Assembly: GCF_020697055.1 (NCBI RefSeq)
Contig: NZ_JAJFBP010000002.1
Location: 62,001-126,000, forward strand
Length of the DNA stretch: 64,000 bases
From: Panacagrimonas sp.
Lineage (GTDB): Bacteria > Pseudomonadota > Gammaproteobacteria > Nevskiales > Nevskiaceae
Direction: 5' to 3'
The position numbers and the translations under genes are program-made. Of this stretch, positions 39,011-46,848 are shown in pieces. Within the stretch, counting starts at the first letter, position 1, and every line of letters starts with the position of its first letter. A model generated the notes under the pieces. It was given only the letters and a program-made list of their open reading frames with translations. It searched no databases and was not told the origin of the DNA.

Positions 39011-39925
39011 ATGTCCAATCCGATCGCTTTGCGCGGGATCGACGCCTATCGCCGGGCCTGCCAGACCGCGCCGACCGTCGAGCGTCGTGGCGCCGCCCGC
39101 AGCGGCGTGAGCCTCTGCGGCTGGGGCGTGATCCCGGACAAGGAGATGCACGTCCCGCGCTCGCGCGAGCTGACCGTCGCGATCCATCTGTGCGGCGCCA
39201 GTCGCGTCCGCGTGTTCACCGAGCGCGGCCTGAGCCACAGCGTCTCGCGTCCCGGCCACGTCACGCTGATCCCGCGTGGCCAGTCGATCACCTACCTCAC
39301 CGACGGCGAGGTCGAGTTCGCCACCGCGCACCTGCCACCGGCCGCGGCAGGGCTCGTCGAGGAATCGCTGGGCCGGCAGTTGTTGAACCTGCCGCAGTGC
39401 CTGTTCGCGGTTCCCGATGCGTTCATCTGCGACAGCGCCCGCACGCTGCTGCACGCCGACGCCGCGCACCTGGCCTCACCCGACGCGCAGCCGGAGATCG
39501 AGCGGCGGCTGACCGCCATCACGCGCCAGCTCGCGCGCATCGCATCGACCGGCGGTGGCGAGCCGGTGCACCTGGCGCAGGCGCCGCGCGGGACGCCGCC
39601 GCAGGGTCCGGATTTCGACGCGGTGCTCGAGGCGATCGAATCCCGCCTGGGCGATGCCCTGGGCCTGGACGAGCTCGCGCAGCGCGCCGGCGTCGGCCGC
39701 ACCCGCTTCGTCGAAGCCTTCGCGCGGCGTTTCGGCTGCTCGCCGCATCGCTACATCGTGCGGCGCCGCATCGAGCGGGCGAAGCAACTGCTGCGCGCGG
39801 GTAATCGAAGCATGACCGCGATCGCCTACGAGCTGGGCTTCAGCAGTCCGTCGCATTTTTCCGCGACGTTCAAGGCGAGCACGCGGGTGTCGCCGGTGGC
39901 GTACGCCTCGTCAGGTGTCGCGTAG
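39011..39925 (+). CDS. AraC-family transcriptional regulator
   Basis: A 304-residue regulator. The N-terminal half (about 20-190) is a cupin-like sensing domain, and the C-terminal double helix-turn-helix (about 205-300) shows LGLDELAQRAGVGRTRFVEAF and MTAIAYELGFSSPSHFSATFK. It is divergent from the sulfotransferase operon and should control it. Its 3' end overlaps the convergent TetR gene by 56 bases. Confidence 0.9.
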   Translation: MSNPIALRGIDAYRRACQTAPTVERRGAARSGVSLCGWGVIPDKEMHVPRSRELTVAIHLCGASRVRVFTERGLSHSVSRPGHVTLIPRGQSITYLTDGEVEFATAHLPPAAAGLVEESLGRQLLNLPQCLFAVPDAFICDSARTLLHADAAHLASPDAQPEIERRLTAITRQLARIASTGGGEPVHLAQAPRGTPPQGPDFDAVLEAIESRLGDALGLDELAQRAGVGRTRFVEAFARRFGCSPHRYIVRRRIERAKQLLRAGNRSMTAIAYELGFSSPSHFSATFKASTRVSPVAYASSGVA

Positions 39926-40619
39926 CCCCGGGCGCCGAGTTTGTCGAATTGACGCGCGTGCGGCCCACCAGGCCGAACAGCAGGATCTGCGTCAGCGACT
40001 GGGCCAGCGACTGGATCGAATCGCCGTCGGGCCGATACCACTCCAGCGCGCTGTTCATCGCGCCGATGAGGAAGAAGCGCGCCACCGCCAGGTGGCGGCC
40101 GCGAGCGGAAGCCCGGGGCACCGCGCGTCGCAGCAGTTGCGACCAGAACGCCTCGTACTCGTCGCGCAGCGCGATGTGGCGATCGCGTACCGCGCGCGGC
40201 ACCTGGCCGAAGATCCGGATGTTGGCCGAGGTGTAGTCCTGCAGCTCGAGCAGCACGCGCAGGTGGGTCTCGGTGGCCACGCCGATCAGGCGCAGCGGCG
40301 GCGTGTTCTCCGGCAGCGCTTCGACCGCCGCGCGCACCGCGCGGTACACGTGCTCGACGCCCAGCCGCAGGATCTCCGAGACGATCTCGTCCTTCGACGT
40401 GAAGTGGTAGTAGAGGCTGCCGGCCTGCATGTCGCAGGCCGCCGCGATGCCGCGCAGCGACACCGCCGAGTAGCCGTCCTCGCGAAACAGCCGCGCCGCG
40501 GTGTCCAGCACCTGCCGGCGCACCGCGCCGGCGCCGCGATCGGCGCTGCGCCCGTCGAGCGCCCGCCGGCCGCCGGATCGCGGAACGGCCCTGGATCTGA
40601 TGGCCGCGACTCTCGCCAC
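39870..40619 (-). CDS. TetR-family transcriptional regulator
   Basis: A 249-residue protein from the GTG at 40617-40619, two bases after the acyl-CoA dehydrogenase stop. The helix-turn-helix is at about 34-82 (VLDTAARLFREDGYSAVSLRGIAAA, split, then GSLYYHFTSKDEI). The C-terminal ligand domain is all helical and ends in a Pro/Thr-rich tail. The start is uncertain by up to 30 residues because the first 30 are Arg-rich and not conserved. It likely senses an acyl-CoA and binds the palindrome at 41815. Confidence 0.85.
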   Translation of the reverse strand: MARVAAIRSRAVPRSGGRRALDGRSADRGAGAVRRQVLDTAARLFREDGYSAVSLRGIAAACDMQAGSLYYHFTSKDEIVSEILRLGVEHVYRAVRAAVEALPENTPPLRLIGVATETHLRVLLELQDYTSANIRIFGQVPRAVRDRHIALRDEYEAFWSQLLRRAVPRASARGRHLAVARFFLIGAMNSALEWYRPDGDSIQSLAQSLTQILLFGLVGRTRVNSTNSAPGATRHLTRRTPPATPACSP

Positions 40620-40621
40620 GC

Positions 40622-41788
40622 TCAGGCGCCCATCCGCTTGGCGATCTCCTCGAGCATCACCTCGGTGGCACCGCCGCCGATCGACTGCACGCGCGCATCG
40701 CGCGTCATCCGTTCGATCGCGCTCTCGCGCAGATACCCGGCACCGCCGTGGAACTGCAGGCAGTCGTACATCACCTCGTTGACCAGTTCGCCGCACAGCG
40801 CCTTGAGCATCGAGACTTCCTTGACCAGCGGTTCGCCACGCGCGTCGCGCCAGCCGGTCAGGTAGAGGAACGATCGCGCCGCCGACACGCGCGCCGCGAG
40901 CAGCGCCATGCGCTGGCGGATCGCCTGCTTGTCCCACAACGTGGCGCCGAAGGCCTTGCGCTGCGTGACGTAGGACATCGTGACCTCGAGCGCCGCGGCG
41001 CATTCGCCCAGCGCCTGCGCCGCCAGCGTGAGGCGCTCGTTCTGCAGGTTCCTCACCAGCGCGAGAAAACCCTTGCCCTCGACGCCGAGCAGGTTCTCGG
41101 CGGGCACGCGGCAGTCCTCGAACACCAGCTCGGCCGTGTCCGACGACCACCAGCCGTGCTTCTTGAGCGCGCGCGACGCGCGGAAACCCGGCGTGCCCTT
41201 CTCCACGATGAACATCGAGATCGACGAATGCGATCGCCCCACTTCGCCGGTCTTGGCCGCGACGAACACGATGTCGCCGTGCACGCCGTTGGTGATGAAC
41301 ATCTTCGAACCGTTGAGCACGTAGTGGTCGCCGTCGCGTCGCGCGGTGGTGCGCATGCTCGCGAGGTCCGAGCCGGCGTCGGGCTCGGTCATCGCCACCG
41401 CGGCGATCTTCTCGCCGGCGATCAGCGCGGGCATGTACCGCGCCTGCTGCGCCTCGTTGCCGCCGTGGACCAGGTGCGGACAGGCCATGTCGGTGTGGAC
41501 CAGCACCGTGACGGCGAAACCGCCGTAGGTCGAACGGCCCAGTTCCTCGGCCAGCACCAGCGTCGTCAGCACGTCCTGCGCACTGCCGCCGAACTGCTCC
41601 GGAAAGCGCATGCCGAGGAACCCGAGCGCGCCCATGCGCCGCAGCACCTCGCGCGGCGTGTAGCCCTGCTCCTCCCATTGGTCGGCGTGCGGCTTGACCT
41701 CCTGCTCGACGAACCGGCGCAACGACGTGCGCAGCATCTCGTGCTCGGAGGTGAGCGGGAAGGTCGGCGGAAGTTCCGGATCGCGCAT
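40622..41788 (-). CDS. Acyl-CoA dehydrogenase
   Basis: A 388-residue flavoprotein of normal family length. The FAD/substrate motif AAVAMTEPDAGSDLASM (about 130-146) and the C-terminal signature YDCLQFHGGAGYLRES followed by IGGGATEVMLEEIAK, with the putative catalytic Glu, are intact. It performs alpha-beta oxidation of an acyl-CoA. It is transcribed with the TetR gene and divergently from the acyl-CoA synthetase, so the locus forms an activation and dehydrogenation module. Confidence 0.93.
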   Translation of the reverse strand: MRDPELPPTFPLTSEHEMLRTSLRRFVEQEVKPHADQWEEQGYTPREVLRRMGALGFLGMRFPEQFGGSAQDVLTTLVLAEELGRSTYGGFAVTVLVHTDMACPHLVHGGNEAQQARYMPALIAGEKIAAVAMTEPDAGSDLASMRTTARRDGDHYVLNGSKMFITNGVHGDIVFVAAKTGEVGRSHSSISMFIVEKGTPGFRASRALKKHGWWSSDTAELVFEDCRVPAENLLGVEGKGFLALVRNLQNERLTLAAQALGECAAALEVTMSYVTQRKAFGATLWDKQAIRQRMALLAARVSAARSFLYLTGWRDARGEPLVKEVSMLKALCGELVNEVMYDCLQFHGGAGYLRESAIERMTRDARVQSIGGGATEVMLEEIAKRMGA

Positions 41789-41814
41789 GTGGGGTGATTC
41801 CTGTCTCGTTGACT

Positions 41815-41830
41815 TCTAACAAGTGTTAGA
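41815..41830. promoter_or_regulatory. Palindromic operator, probable TetR site
   Basis: TCTAACA-AG-TGTTAGA is a 7-base perfect inverted repeat in the 73-base gap between the acyl-CoA dehydrogenase and synthetase starts. A TTGACT -35-like hexamer touches its left edge (41809-41814) on the plus strand, so bound protein would block both promoters. The AT-rich symmetric form and size suit a TetR dimer. The TetR gene encoded two bases behind the dehydrogenase is the likely binder. Confidence 0.62.
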
Positions 41831-41861
41831 CAGAAATTACGGCGCTCGGAACCGGGCCGCA

Positions 41862-43826
41862 ATGAGGCCGTACCCCATGAGCGGCACCGACGACGCGCTG
41901 CAGAAACTGATCTCCCAGCCGCTGATCCCGTTGAAGCCCGGCTGGCAATGCGCACCGCAGCAGGCGCTGCTGGCCCAGGCCCGCGCGAGACAGGAACGCG
42001 ACGGTCTGGACGGCTACTGGGCCTGGGCGGCGGCGCGTCTGCGCTGGATGCAACCGTGGTCGCGCCTGCGTTCCGGCGACTTTCCCGACTTCGCGTTCTT
42101 CGAGCAGGGCCGCCTCAACGTCTGCGACAACTGCGTGGATCGCTGGGCCGAGGATCCGGCGCACGCGGAGCGCACCGCGCTGATCTGGGAAGGCGAGCCC
42201 GGGGAAGTCGAGCGCCTGACGTATCGCGAACTGCGCGACGCGGTGGCGCGCTGCGCCAACGCGCTCAGGTCGCTGGGCATCGGCAAGGGCGACGTCGTGG
42301 CGCTGTACCTGCCCAACCTCACGCAATCGATCGTCGCGATCCAGGCCTGCAACCGGATCGGCGCGATCTACACGGTGCTGTTCGCGGGATTTTCGCCGGA
42401 GGCGGTGGCGTTGCGGCTGCAGACCGCGCGCGCCAAGGCGCTGATCACCGCCGACGCATGCTATCGGCGCGGCCGCGCGGTGCCGCTGCTCGACCAGGTG
42501 CGCAAGGCGCGACCGGCCTGCCCCACGCTCGCGCACGTCGTCGTCGTGGAACGCACCGGCGCGCCACTGGTACTGCAGGACGGCGAACACGCGTGGCACG
42601 CGATCACCGACGCGCAGCCGACCGACTGCCCGTGCGAACCGATGGAAGCCAACGAGCCGGCGTTCCTGATCTTCACCAGCGGCACCGAGTCCAGGCCCAA
42701 GGGCGTGGTGCACAGCAGCGCCGGATTTCTGCTGGGAGCCTGGGCCAACGTGCAGTGGCAGGTCGGACCGCAGCCCGACGACGTGTACTGGTGCGCCACC
42801 GACATCGGCTGGCTGACGTTTCCGATCCAGGCGGCGATCGGCGGGCTCGCGCACGGCGCGACGCTGGTCTGCTACGAAGGCGCGTTCGATACGCCCGCGC
42901 CGGATCGCTTCTATCGCATCGCAAAGCGCCACGGCGTCACCAAGATCCTGAGCGCGCCGACGGCGCTGCGCATGCTGCGCGCGCTCGGCGACGAGGTTCG
43001 CCGCGCGCATCCGCTGCCGCAGCTGCGGCTGATCACGGTGCAGGGCGAGCCACTGGACCCGGCCACGTTCCACTGGACCGTGGAGGCGTTCGACGTGCCG
43101 GTGGTCAACGCCTACGGCCAGACCGAGACGGGTTCGACGTGGACCTATCCCGTGTATGGCGTCGAACCGCTGAAGCCGGGCTCCTGCGGCACGCCGGTGC
43201 CCGGCCATGCGTACGCGATCCTCGACGACGCGGGCCAGCCCGTGCCGCGCGGCACCAAAGGCAATCTCGTGCTGCGCACGCCCTTCCCCACGCTGGCGCG
43301 GACGATCTGGGACGATCCGGCGCGCTATCGCAGCGCGTACTTCGAGCGCTTTCCCGGCTACTACAGCAGCTCTGACGAGGCGGTCGAGGACGCCGACGGC
43401 CACCTCTGGGTGCTCGGCCGCGCCGACGACGTCATCAACGTCGCTGCGCACCGCATCAGCACCATCGAGATCGAGTCGATCGTCTGCGCGCAGGCCGGCG
43501 TCAGCGATGGCGCGGTGGTCGGCGTGAACGACGCGCTCAAGGGCATGGTGCCGGTGGCGTTCGTCGTGCTGCGCGGCGATGCGCACGATCGCGACGCCGT
43601 GATGCGCGCGATCGACGCGGCCGTGGTCCATTCCATCGGTGCGATCGCGCGCCTGGCGCGGATCATTCCGACGCGCGCGCTGCCCAAGACCCGCGCCGGC
43701 AAGACGATGCGCCGCCTGCTGCGCGAAGCGGTGGAGCGCGGATGCATCACCGGCGATGCGACCGGACTGGAAGACGCGTCGAGCCTCGACGCGATCCTGG
43801 ATGCCGTGAAGGAGAACACACGATGA
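41862..43826 (+). CDS. Acetyl-CoA synthetase-like acyl-CoA ligase (AMP-forming)
   Basis: A 654-residue protein from the ATG at 41862 (the ATG at 41877 is an alternative). The N-terminal acetyl-CoA-synthetase extension and the ANL core are clear: LIFTSGTESRPKGVVHS (P-loop), YGQTETGSTW, LGRADDVINVAAHRIS and the catalytic-lysine motif LPKTRAGKTMRR. The region after DIGWLT departs from true acetyl-CoA synthetases, so the acid may be larger than acetate. It ends in an ATGA overlap with the serine hydrolase gene. Confidence 0.88.
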   Translation: MRPYPMSGTDDALQKLISQPLIPLKPGWQCAPQQALLAQARARQERDGLDGYWAWAAARLRWMQPWSRLRSGDFPDFAFFEQGRLNVCDNCVDRWAEDPAHAERTALIWEGEPGEVERLTYRELRDAVARCANALRSLGIGKGDVVALYLPNLTQSIVAIQACNRIGAIYTVLFAGFSPEAVALRLQTARAKALITADACYRRGRAVPLLDQVRKARPACPTLAHVVVVERTGAPLVLQDGEHAWHAITDAQPTDCPCEPMEANEPAFLIFTSGTESRPKGVVHSSAGFLLGAWANVQWQVGPQPDDVYWCATDIGWLTFPIQAAIGGLAHGATLVCYEGAFDTPAPDRFYRIAKRHGVTKILSAPTALRMLRALGDEVRRAHPLPQLRLITVQGEPLDPATFHWTVEAFDVPVVNAYGQTETGSTWTYPVYGVEPLKPGSCGTPVPGHAYAILDDAGQPVPRGTKGNLVLRTPFPTLARTIWDDPARYRSAYFERFPGYYSSSDEAVEDADGHLWVLGRADDVINVAAHRISTIEIESIVCAQAGVSDGAVVGVNDALKGMVPVAFVVLRGDAHDRDAVMRAIDAAVVHSIGAIARLARIIPTRALPKTRAGKTMRRLLREAVERGCITGDATGLEDASSLDAILDAVKENTR

Positions 43827-44998
43827 GCCTGGCAACCGATCTCGATACGCTGATCGCCAACGCCGTCACCGCGCAGGACCTTGCGGGTGTCGTGCTCACC
43901 GTCGGCAGGACGAACGAGGTGCTCTACGAGAGCGCCGCCGGCCGGCGCTCGCTCGATGCGCCGCAACCGATGACGCCGGACACCGTGATGTTCCTGGCCT
44001 CGATGACCAAGGCGATCACCGGCGTGCTGGCGATGCAGCTGGTCGAATGCGGCAGGCTCGAACTCGACGCGCCCGCGGCCAGGCTGCTGCCCGAGCTCGA
44101 TCGGGTGCAGGTGCTCGAAGGCTTCGACGAGAAGACCGGCGAGCCGCGCCTGCGCGCGCCCCGCAGCCCGGTGACGCTGCGCAACCTGCTGACGCACTCC
44201 TCGGGCTTCGCGTACGAATTCTGGAACGCGGACATCGGCCGTTATCTCGAAAAGCGCGGCGTGCCGTCGGTGCTCAGCGGCACGCGCGCGTCGTTCGCGA
44301 TGCCGCTGGCGCACGACCCGGACACGGCCTGGAGCTACGGCCAGGGCATCGACGTCGCAGGACGCCTGATCGAAGAGGCCGCCGGCGAGACGCTGCGCGA
44401 GTTCGCGCGCAAGAACCTGTTCGAGCCGCTGCGGATGGACGGCACGTCGTTCCGCATCTCGCCGGAGATGCGCACGCGCCTGGCCACGATGCACGCGCGC
44501 ACGCCGGACGGCGGGCTCGCCGTCCACCCGATCGAGATCGACCAGAACGCCGAGCAGGACATGGGCGGCCACTCGGTCTACGGCACCGCGCCGGACTACC
44601 TGCGCTTCCTGCGCATGATCCTGGGCGGCGGCGCCCTCGACGGCGCGCGCGTGCTGAAAGCCCAGACGGTCGCGACGCTGTCGCGCAACCACCTCGCGGG
44701 CGACCTGCGCGTGCGGACGTTGAAGACGGTGGCGCCCGGCTTCACGCACGACTGCAACTTCTTCCCGGACATCCCCTGCACGTGGGGATTGAGCTGGCTG
44801 ATCAACACGCAGCAGACGCCGGAAGGCCGATCGCCCGGCAGCCTCGCCTGGGCGGGCATCTGCAACAACTACTGCTGGGTCGACCCGCAACGCGACATCG
44901 CCGGGGTGATGTATTCGCAGCTGCTGCCGTTCTTCGATCCGCGCGCGCTGGCGCTGTTCCGGGATTTCGAGCGGACCGTGTATCGGTCGCTCGGGTAG
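43823..44998 (+). CDS. Serine hydrolase (class C beta-lactamase/esterase family)
   Basis: A 391-residue protein with the SxxK motif SMTK (Ser60-Lys63) and the YxN-like triad position as SYGQG. No signal peptide is present, so it is probably a cytoplasmic esterase of the EstB type and not a beta-lactamase. The ATG overlaps the stop of the acyl-CoA synthetase gene. A role in releasing an acid from an ester before CoA activation fits the operon, but this is inferred. Confidence 0.85.
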   Translation: MSLATDLDTLIANAVTAQDLAGVVLTVGRTNEVLYESAAGRRSLDAPQPMTPDTVMFLASMTKAITGVLAMQLVECGRLELDAPAARLLPELDRVQVLEGFDEKTGEPRLRAPRSPVTLRNLLTHSSGFAYEFWNADIGRYLEKRGVPSVLSGTRASFAMPLAHDPDTAWSYGQGIDVAGRLIEEAAGETLREFARKNLFEPLRMDGTSFRISPEMRTRLATMHARTPDGGLAVHPIEIDQNAEQDMGGHSVYGTAPDYLRFLRMILGGGALDGARVLKAQTVATLSRNHLAGDLRVRTLKTVAPGFTHDCNFFPDIPCTWGLSWLINTQQTPEGRSPGSLAWAGICNNYCWVDPQRDIAGVMYSQLLPFFDPRALALFRDFERTVYRSLG

Positions 44999-45003
44999 CT
45001 CGG

Positions 45004-45040
45004 GTAGGGCGGGAAAAAGCGCGAAGCGCCGCATCCCGCC
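45004..45040 (+). repeat. GTAG REP element (GGCGGGA family)
   Basis: GTAGGGCGGGA, a spacer rich in AAGCGCGAAGCG, and the return arm TCCCGCC form a stem behind a GTAG head, directly after the serine hydrolase stop. A second partial copy of the arm (GGCGGGATGCG) is at 45058-45068. The same family makes the large inverted pair at 60110. Confidence 0.7.
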
Positions 45041-45070
45041 GGAGTGCGGCGTGCTTCGGCGGGATGCGCC

Positions 45071-46129
45071 TCAGTCCGCCTCGCCCAGATAGCGCGTCAG
45101 CTCTGCGCTCGACATCTCGTTGCGCACCAGCGCGGCCGACTGTCCCGACCACAGGCTGCTGAAGTCGGCGAGGCCCTGCTTCTCGGTCACGCCGCGCAGC
45201 GGCAGCAGGGCGCCGCCGGCGGTGGGAAACGACGGCGCCAGTGTCGACAGCGGTCCCTGTTCGCGCATCAAGCGGTTGTAGAGGCTGCGCGCCGGCCGGC
45301 CCGTGAACACGTTGGTCAGCGCCGAGCCGTCGTCGCGTGCGTTCTTCAACGCCTCGCGATGGAAGGCCGCGACCTTCGCCTCAGGCGTCAGCAGGTAGGC
45401 GGTTCCGACCTGCACCGCCGACGCGCCCAGCGCGAACGCCGCGCGCACGCCGCGCCGATCGGCGACGCCGCCCGCGGCGATCACCGGCACTTTCACCGCG
45501 TCGACCACCTGCGGCACCAGCGCGAACGTGCCGACCTGACTCGCCATGTCCTGCGTCAGGAAGCTGCCGCGATGCCCGCCCGCCTCGAAGCCCATCGCGA
45601 TCACCGCATCGACGCCGCGCTCGTCGAGCCAGCGCGCCTCGGCCACCGTCGTCGCCGACGCGATCACCTTGGCGCCGGTGGCCTTGACGCGCACGAGCAG
45701 TTCCGCGCGCGGCAGACCGAAATGGAAACTCACGACCTCGGGCCGGTATTCCTCGACGATCCGGCAGTAGGCGTCGTCGAACGGCGCGCGCGCCGACGAA
45801 GGCACCGGCGCCGACGGATCCAGTCCGAGCTCGGTGTAGTACGGCGCGAGCGCGGACTGCCAGGCCTGGTGTCGCTGCGGCTCGGGTCCGGCTTCGACGT
45901 GCACGAAGAAGTTGCAATTGACCGGCTTGCGCGTCGCCGCGCGGATCTGGTCGAGCGCGGCGCGCATCTGTTCGATCGACAGCAGCGCGCCCGGCAGCGA
46001 ACCCAGGCCGCCGGCTTCGCAGGTCGCGATCACCATCTCGCTGGTGGTCGCGCCCGCCATCGGCGCCTGGACGATCGGCAGTTCGATGCCGAACAGATCG
46101 GTGATGCGACGGTCCTGCCACTGGCCCAT
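45071..46129 (-). CDS. NAD(P)H-dependent flavin oxidoreductase (nitronate monooxygenase family)
   Basis: A 352-residue TIM-barrel flavoprotein. PIVQAPMAGATT (about 18-29), the CNFFVH strand, the MGFEAGGHRG motif with the family histidine and the FMN phosphate site AAGGVADRRG followed by GASAVQVGTAYL are all typical of nitronate monooxygenases and related 2-nitropropane dioxygenase-like enzymes. It is a single gene between convergent and divergent neighbours. The true substrate could be an enoyl or quinone compound instead. Confidence 0.87.
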   Translation of the reverse strand: MGQWQDRRITDLFGIELPIVQAPMAGATTSEMVIATCEAGGLGSLPGALLSIEQMRAALDQIRAATRKPVNCNFFVHVEAGPEPQRHQAWQSALAPYYTELGLDPSAPVPSSARAPFDDAYCRIVEEYRPEVVSFHFGLPRAELLVRVKATGAKVIASATTVAEARWLDERGVDAVIAMGFEAGGHRGSFLTQDMASQVGTFALVPQVVDAVKVPVIAAGGVADRRGVRAAFALGASAVQVGTAYLLTPEAKVAAFHREALKNARDDGSALTNVFTGRPARSLYNRLMREQGPLSTLAPSFPTAGGALLPLRGVTEKQGLADFSSLWSGQSAALVRNEMSSAELTRYLGEAD

Positions 46130-46158
46130 GTCGTCGGTCCTCTGCGTCGAAGCCTGGC

Positions 46159-46164
46159 GTTATA
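46159..46164 (-). promoter_or_regulatory. Candidate -10 element for the flavin oxidoreductase gene
   Basis: On the minus strand TATAAC occurs 29 bases ahead of the ATG at 46129, with five of six -10 positions. No good -35 is found at 16-18 bases further upstream, and a CGCAGG-CCTGCG-like context surrounds it. Confidence 0.3.
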
Positions 46165-46270
46165 CCGCAGGACCCTTGGCGACATGCGGGCGAACACTTG
46201 GTGGCGCCGGCGCGCGCTCTCGGGCCGCCGCCTGGGCTAGCCTGCGAACGCTCAGCAACGGAGACCCTGA

Positions 46271-46834
46271 ATGCGAGGCCCGCCCCGCTCGCCGGACCGA
46301 CGCCATTTTCTTCGCTGCTCGGCTGCGCTCGGCTTCACGTTGTGCGTGGCCGACGCAGAGGCGCAGGACGATCCGCGCGAACAGCGTCCGACCGCGGGTG
46401 ACCGGCTGGTGCTCGCCGACGGCAGCGGCACGCCGGCGCCGCTGCGCGTCGGCGACGTGCTGGCCGACGCCGGCAAGCCGATCGTCGCGGTTCCGTACGA
46501 CGTCGCCGGCAACACGCTGCGCGACGGATCGAAGCTCAACCGCCTGCTGTTGCTGCGGCTGGCCGGGGATGCCTCACCGGCTACGCAGGGCGTCGTGGCC
46601 TTCTCCGCGATCTGCACGCACGAGGCCTGCGCCGTCAGTGAGTGGAGCGCCGCCGAACAGCGCCTGCTGTGTCCCTGCCATTTCTCGAAGTTCGACGTGC
46701 GCGACGGCGGCTCGGTGGTCGAAGGCCCGGCGCCGCGCAACCTGCCGCACCTGCCGCTGCGGCTCGAAGCCGGCGACGAGCTGGTGGTCGACGGCGGCTT
46801 CAGCGCCCAGCCGGGCGTGCGTCGCAACGCGTGA
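46271..46834 (+). CDS. Rieske 2Fe-2S protein, Tat-exported, bc1-type
   Basis: A 187-residue protein with a twin-arginine-like start (DRRHFLRCSAALGF). The cluster boxes are CTHEAC (Cys115, His117, Cys120) and CPCHFSKFD (Cys134, Cys136, His137). The extra cysteines at 120 and 136 match the disulfide pair of cytochrome bc1-type high-potential Rieske proteins and are absent from oxygenase ferredoxins. It sits directly before the PQQ dehydrogenase gene with overlapping GTGA signals, so a role as its periplasmic electron partner is plausible. Confidence 0.85.
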   Translation: MRGPPRSPDRRHFLRCSAALGFTLCVADAEAQDDPREQRPTAGDRLVLADGSGTPAPLRVGDVLADAGKPIVAVPYDVAGNTLRDGSKLNRLLLLRLAGDASPATQGVVAFSAICTHEACAVSEWSAAEQRLLCPCHFSKFDVRDGGSVVEGPAPRNLPHLPLRLEAGDELVVDGGFSAQPGVRRNA

Positions 46835-46848
46835 ACCGGAGCAACCCG

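Noticed and set aside
39870-41822. A single 650-residue minus-strand protein joining acyl-CoA dehydrogenase DNA and the TetR gene
   Set aside because: The first 400 residues are an out-of-frame reading of the dehydrogenase. The TetR protein starts at 40619.
43823-44998. A true class C beta-lactamase conferring resistance
   Set aside because: It has the SMTK motif but no signal peptide and sits in an acyl-CoA operon, so an esterase is more likely.
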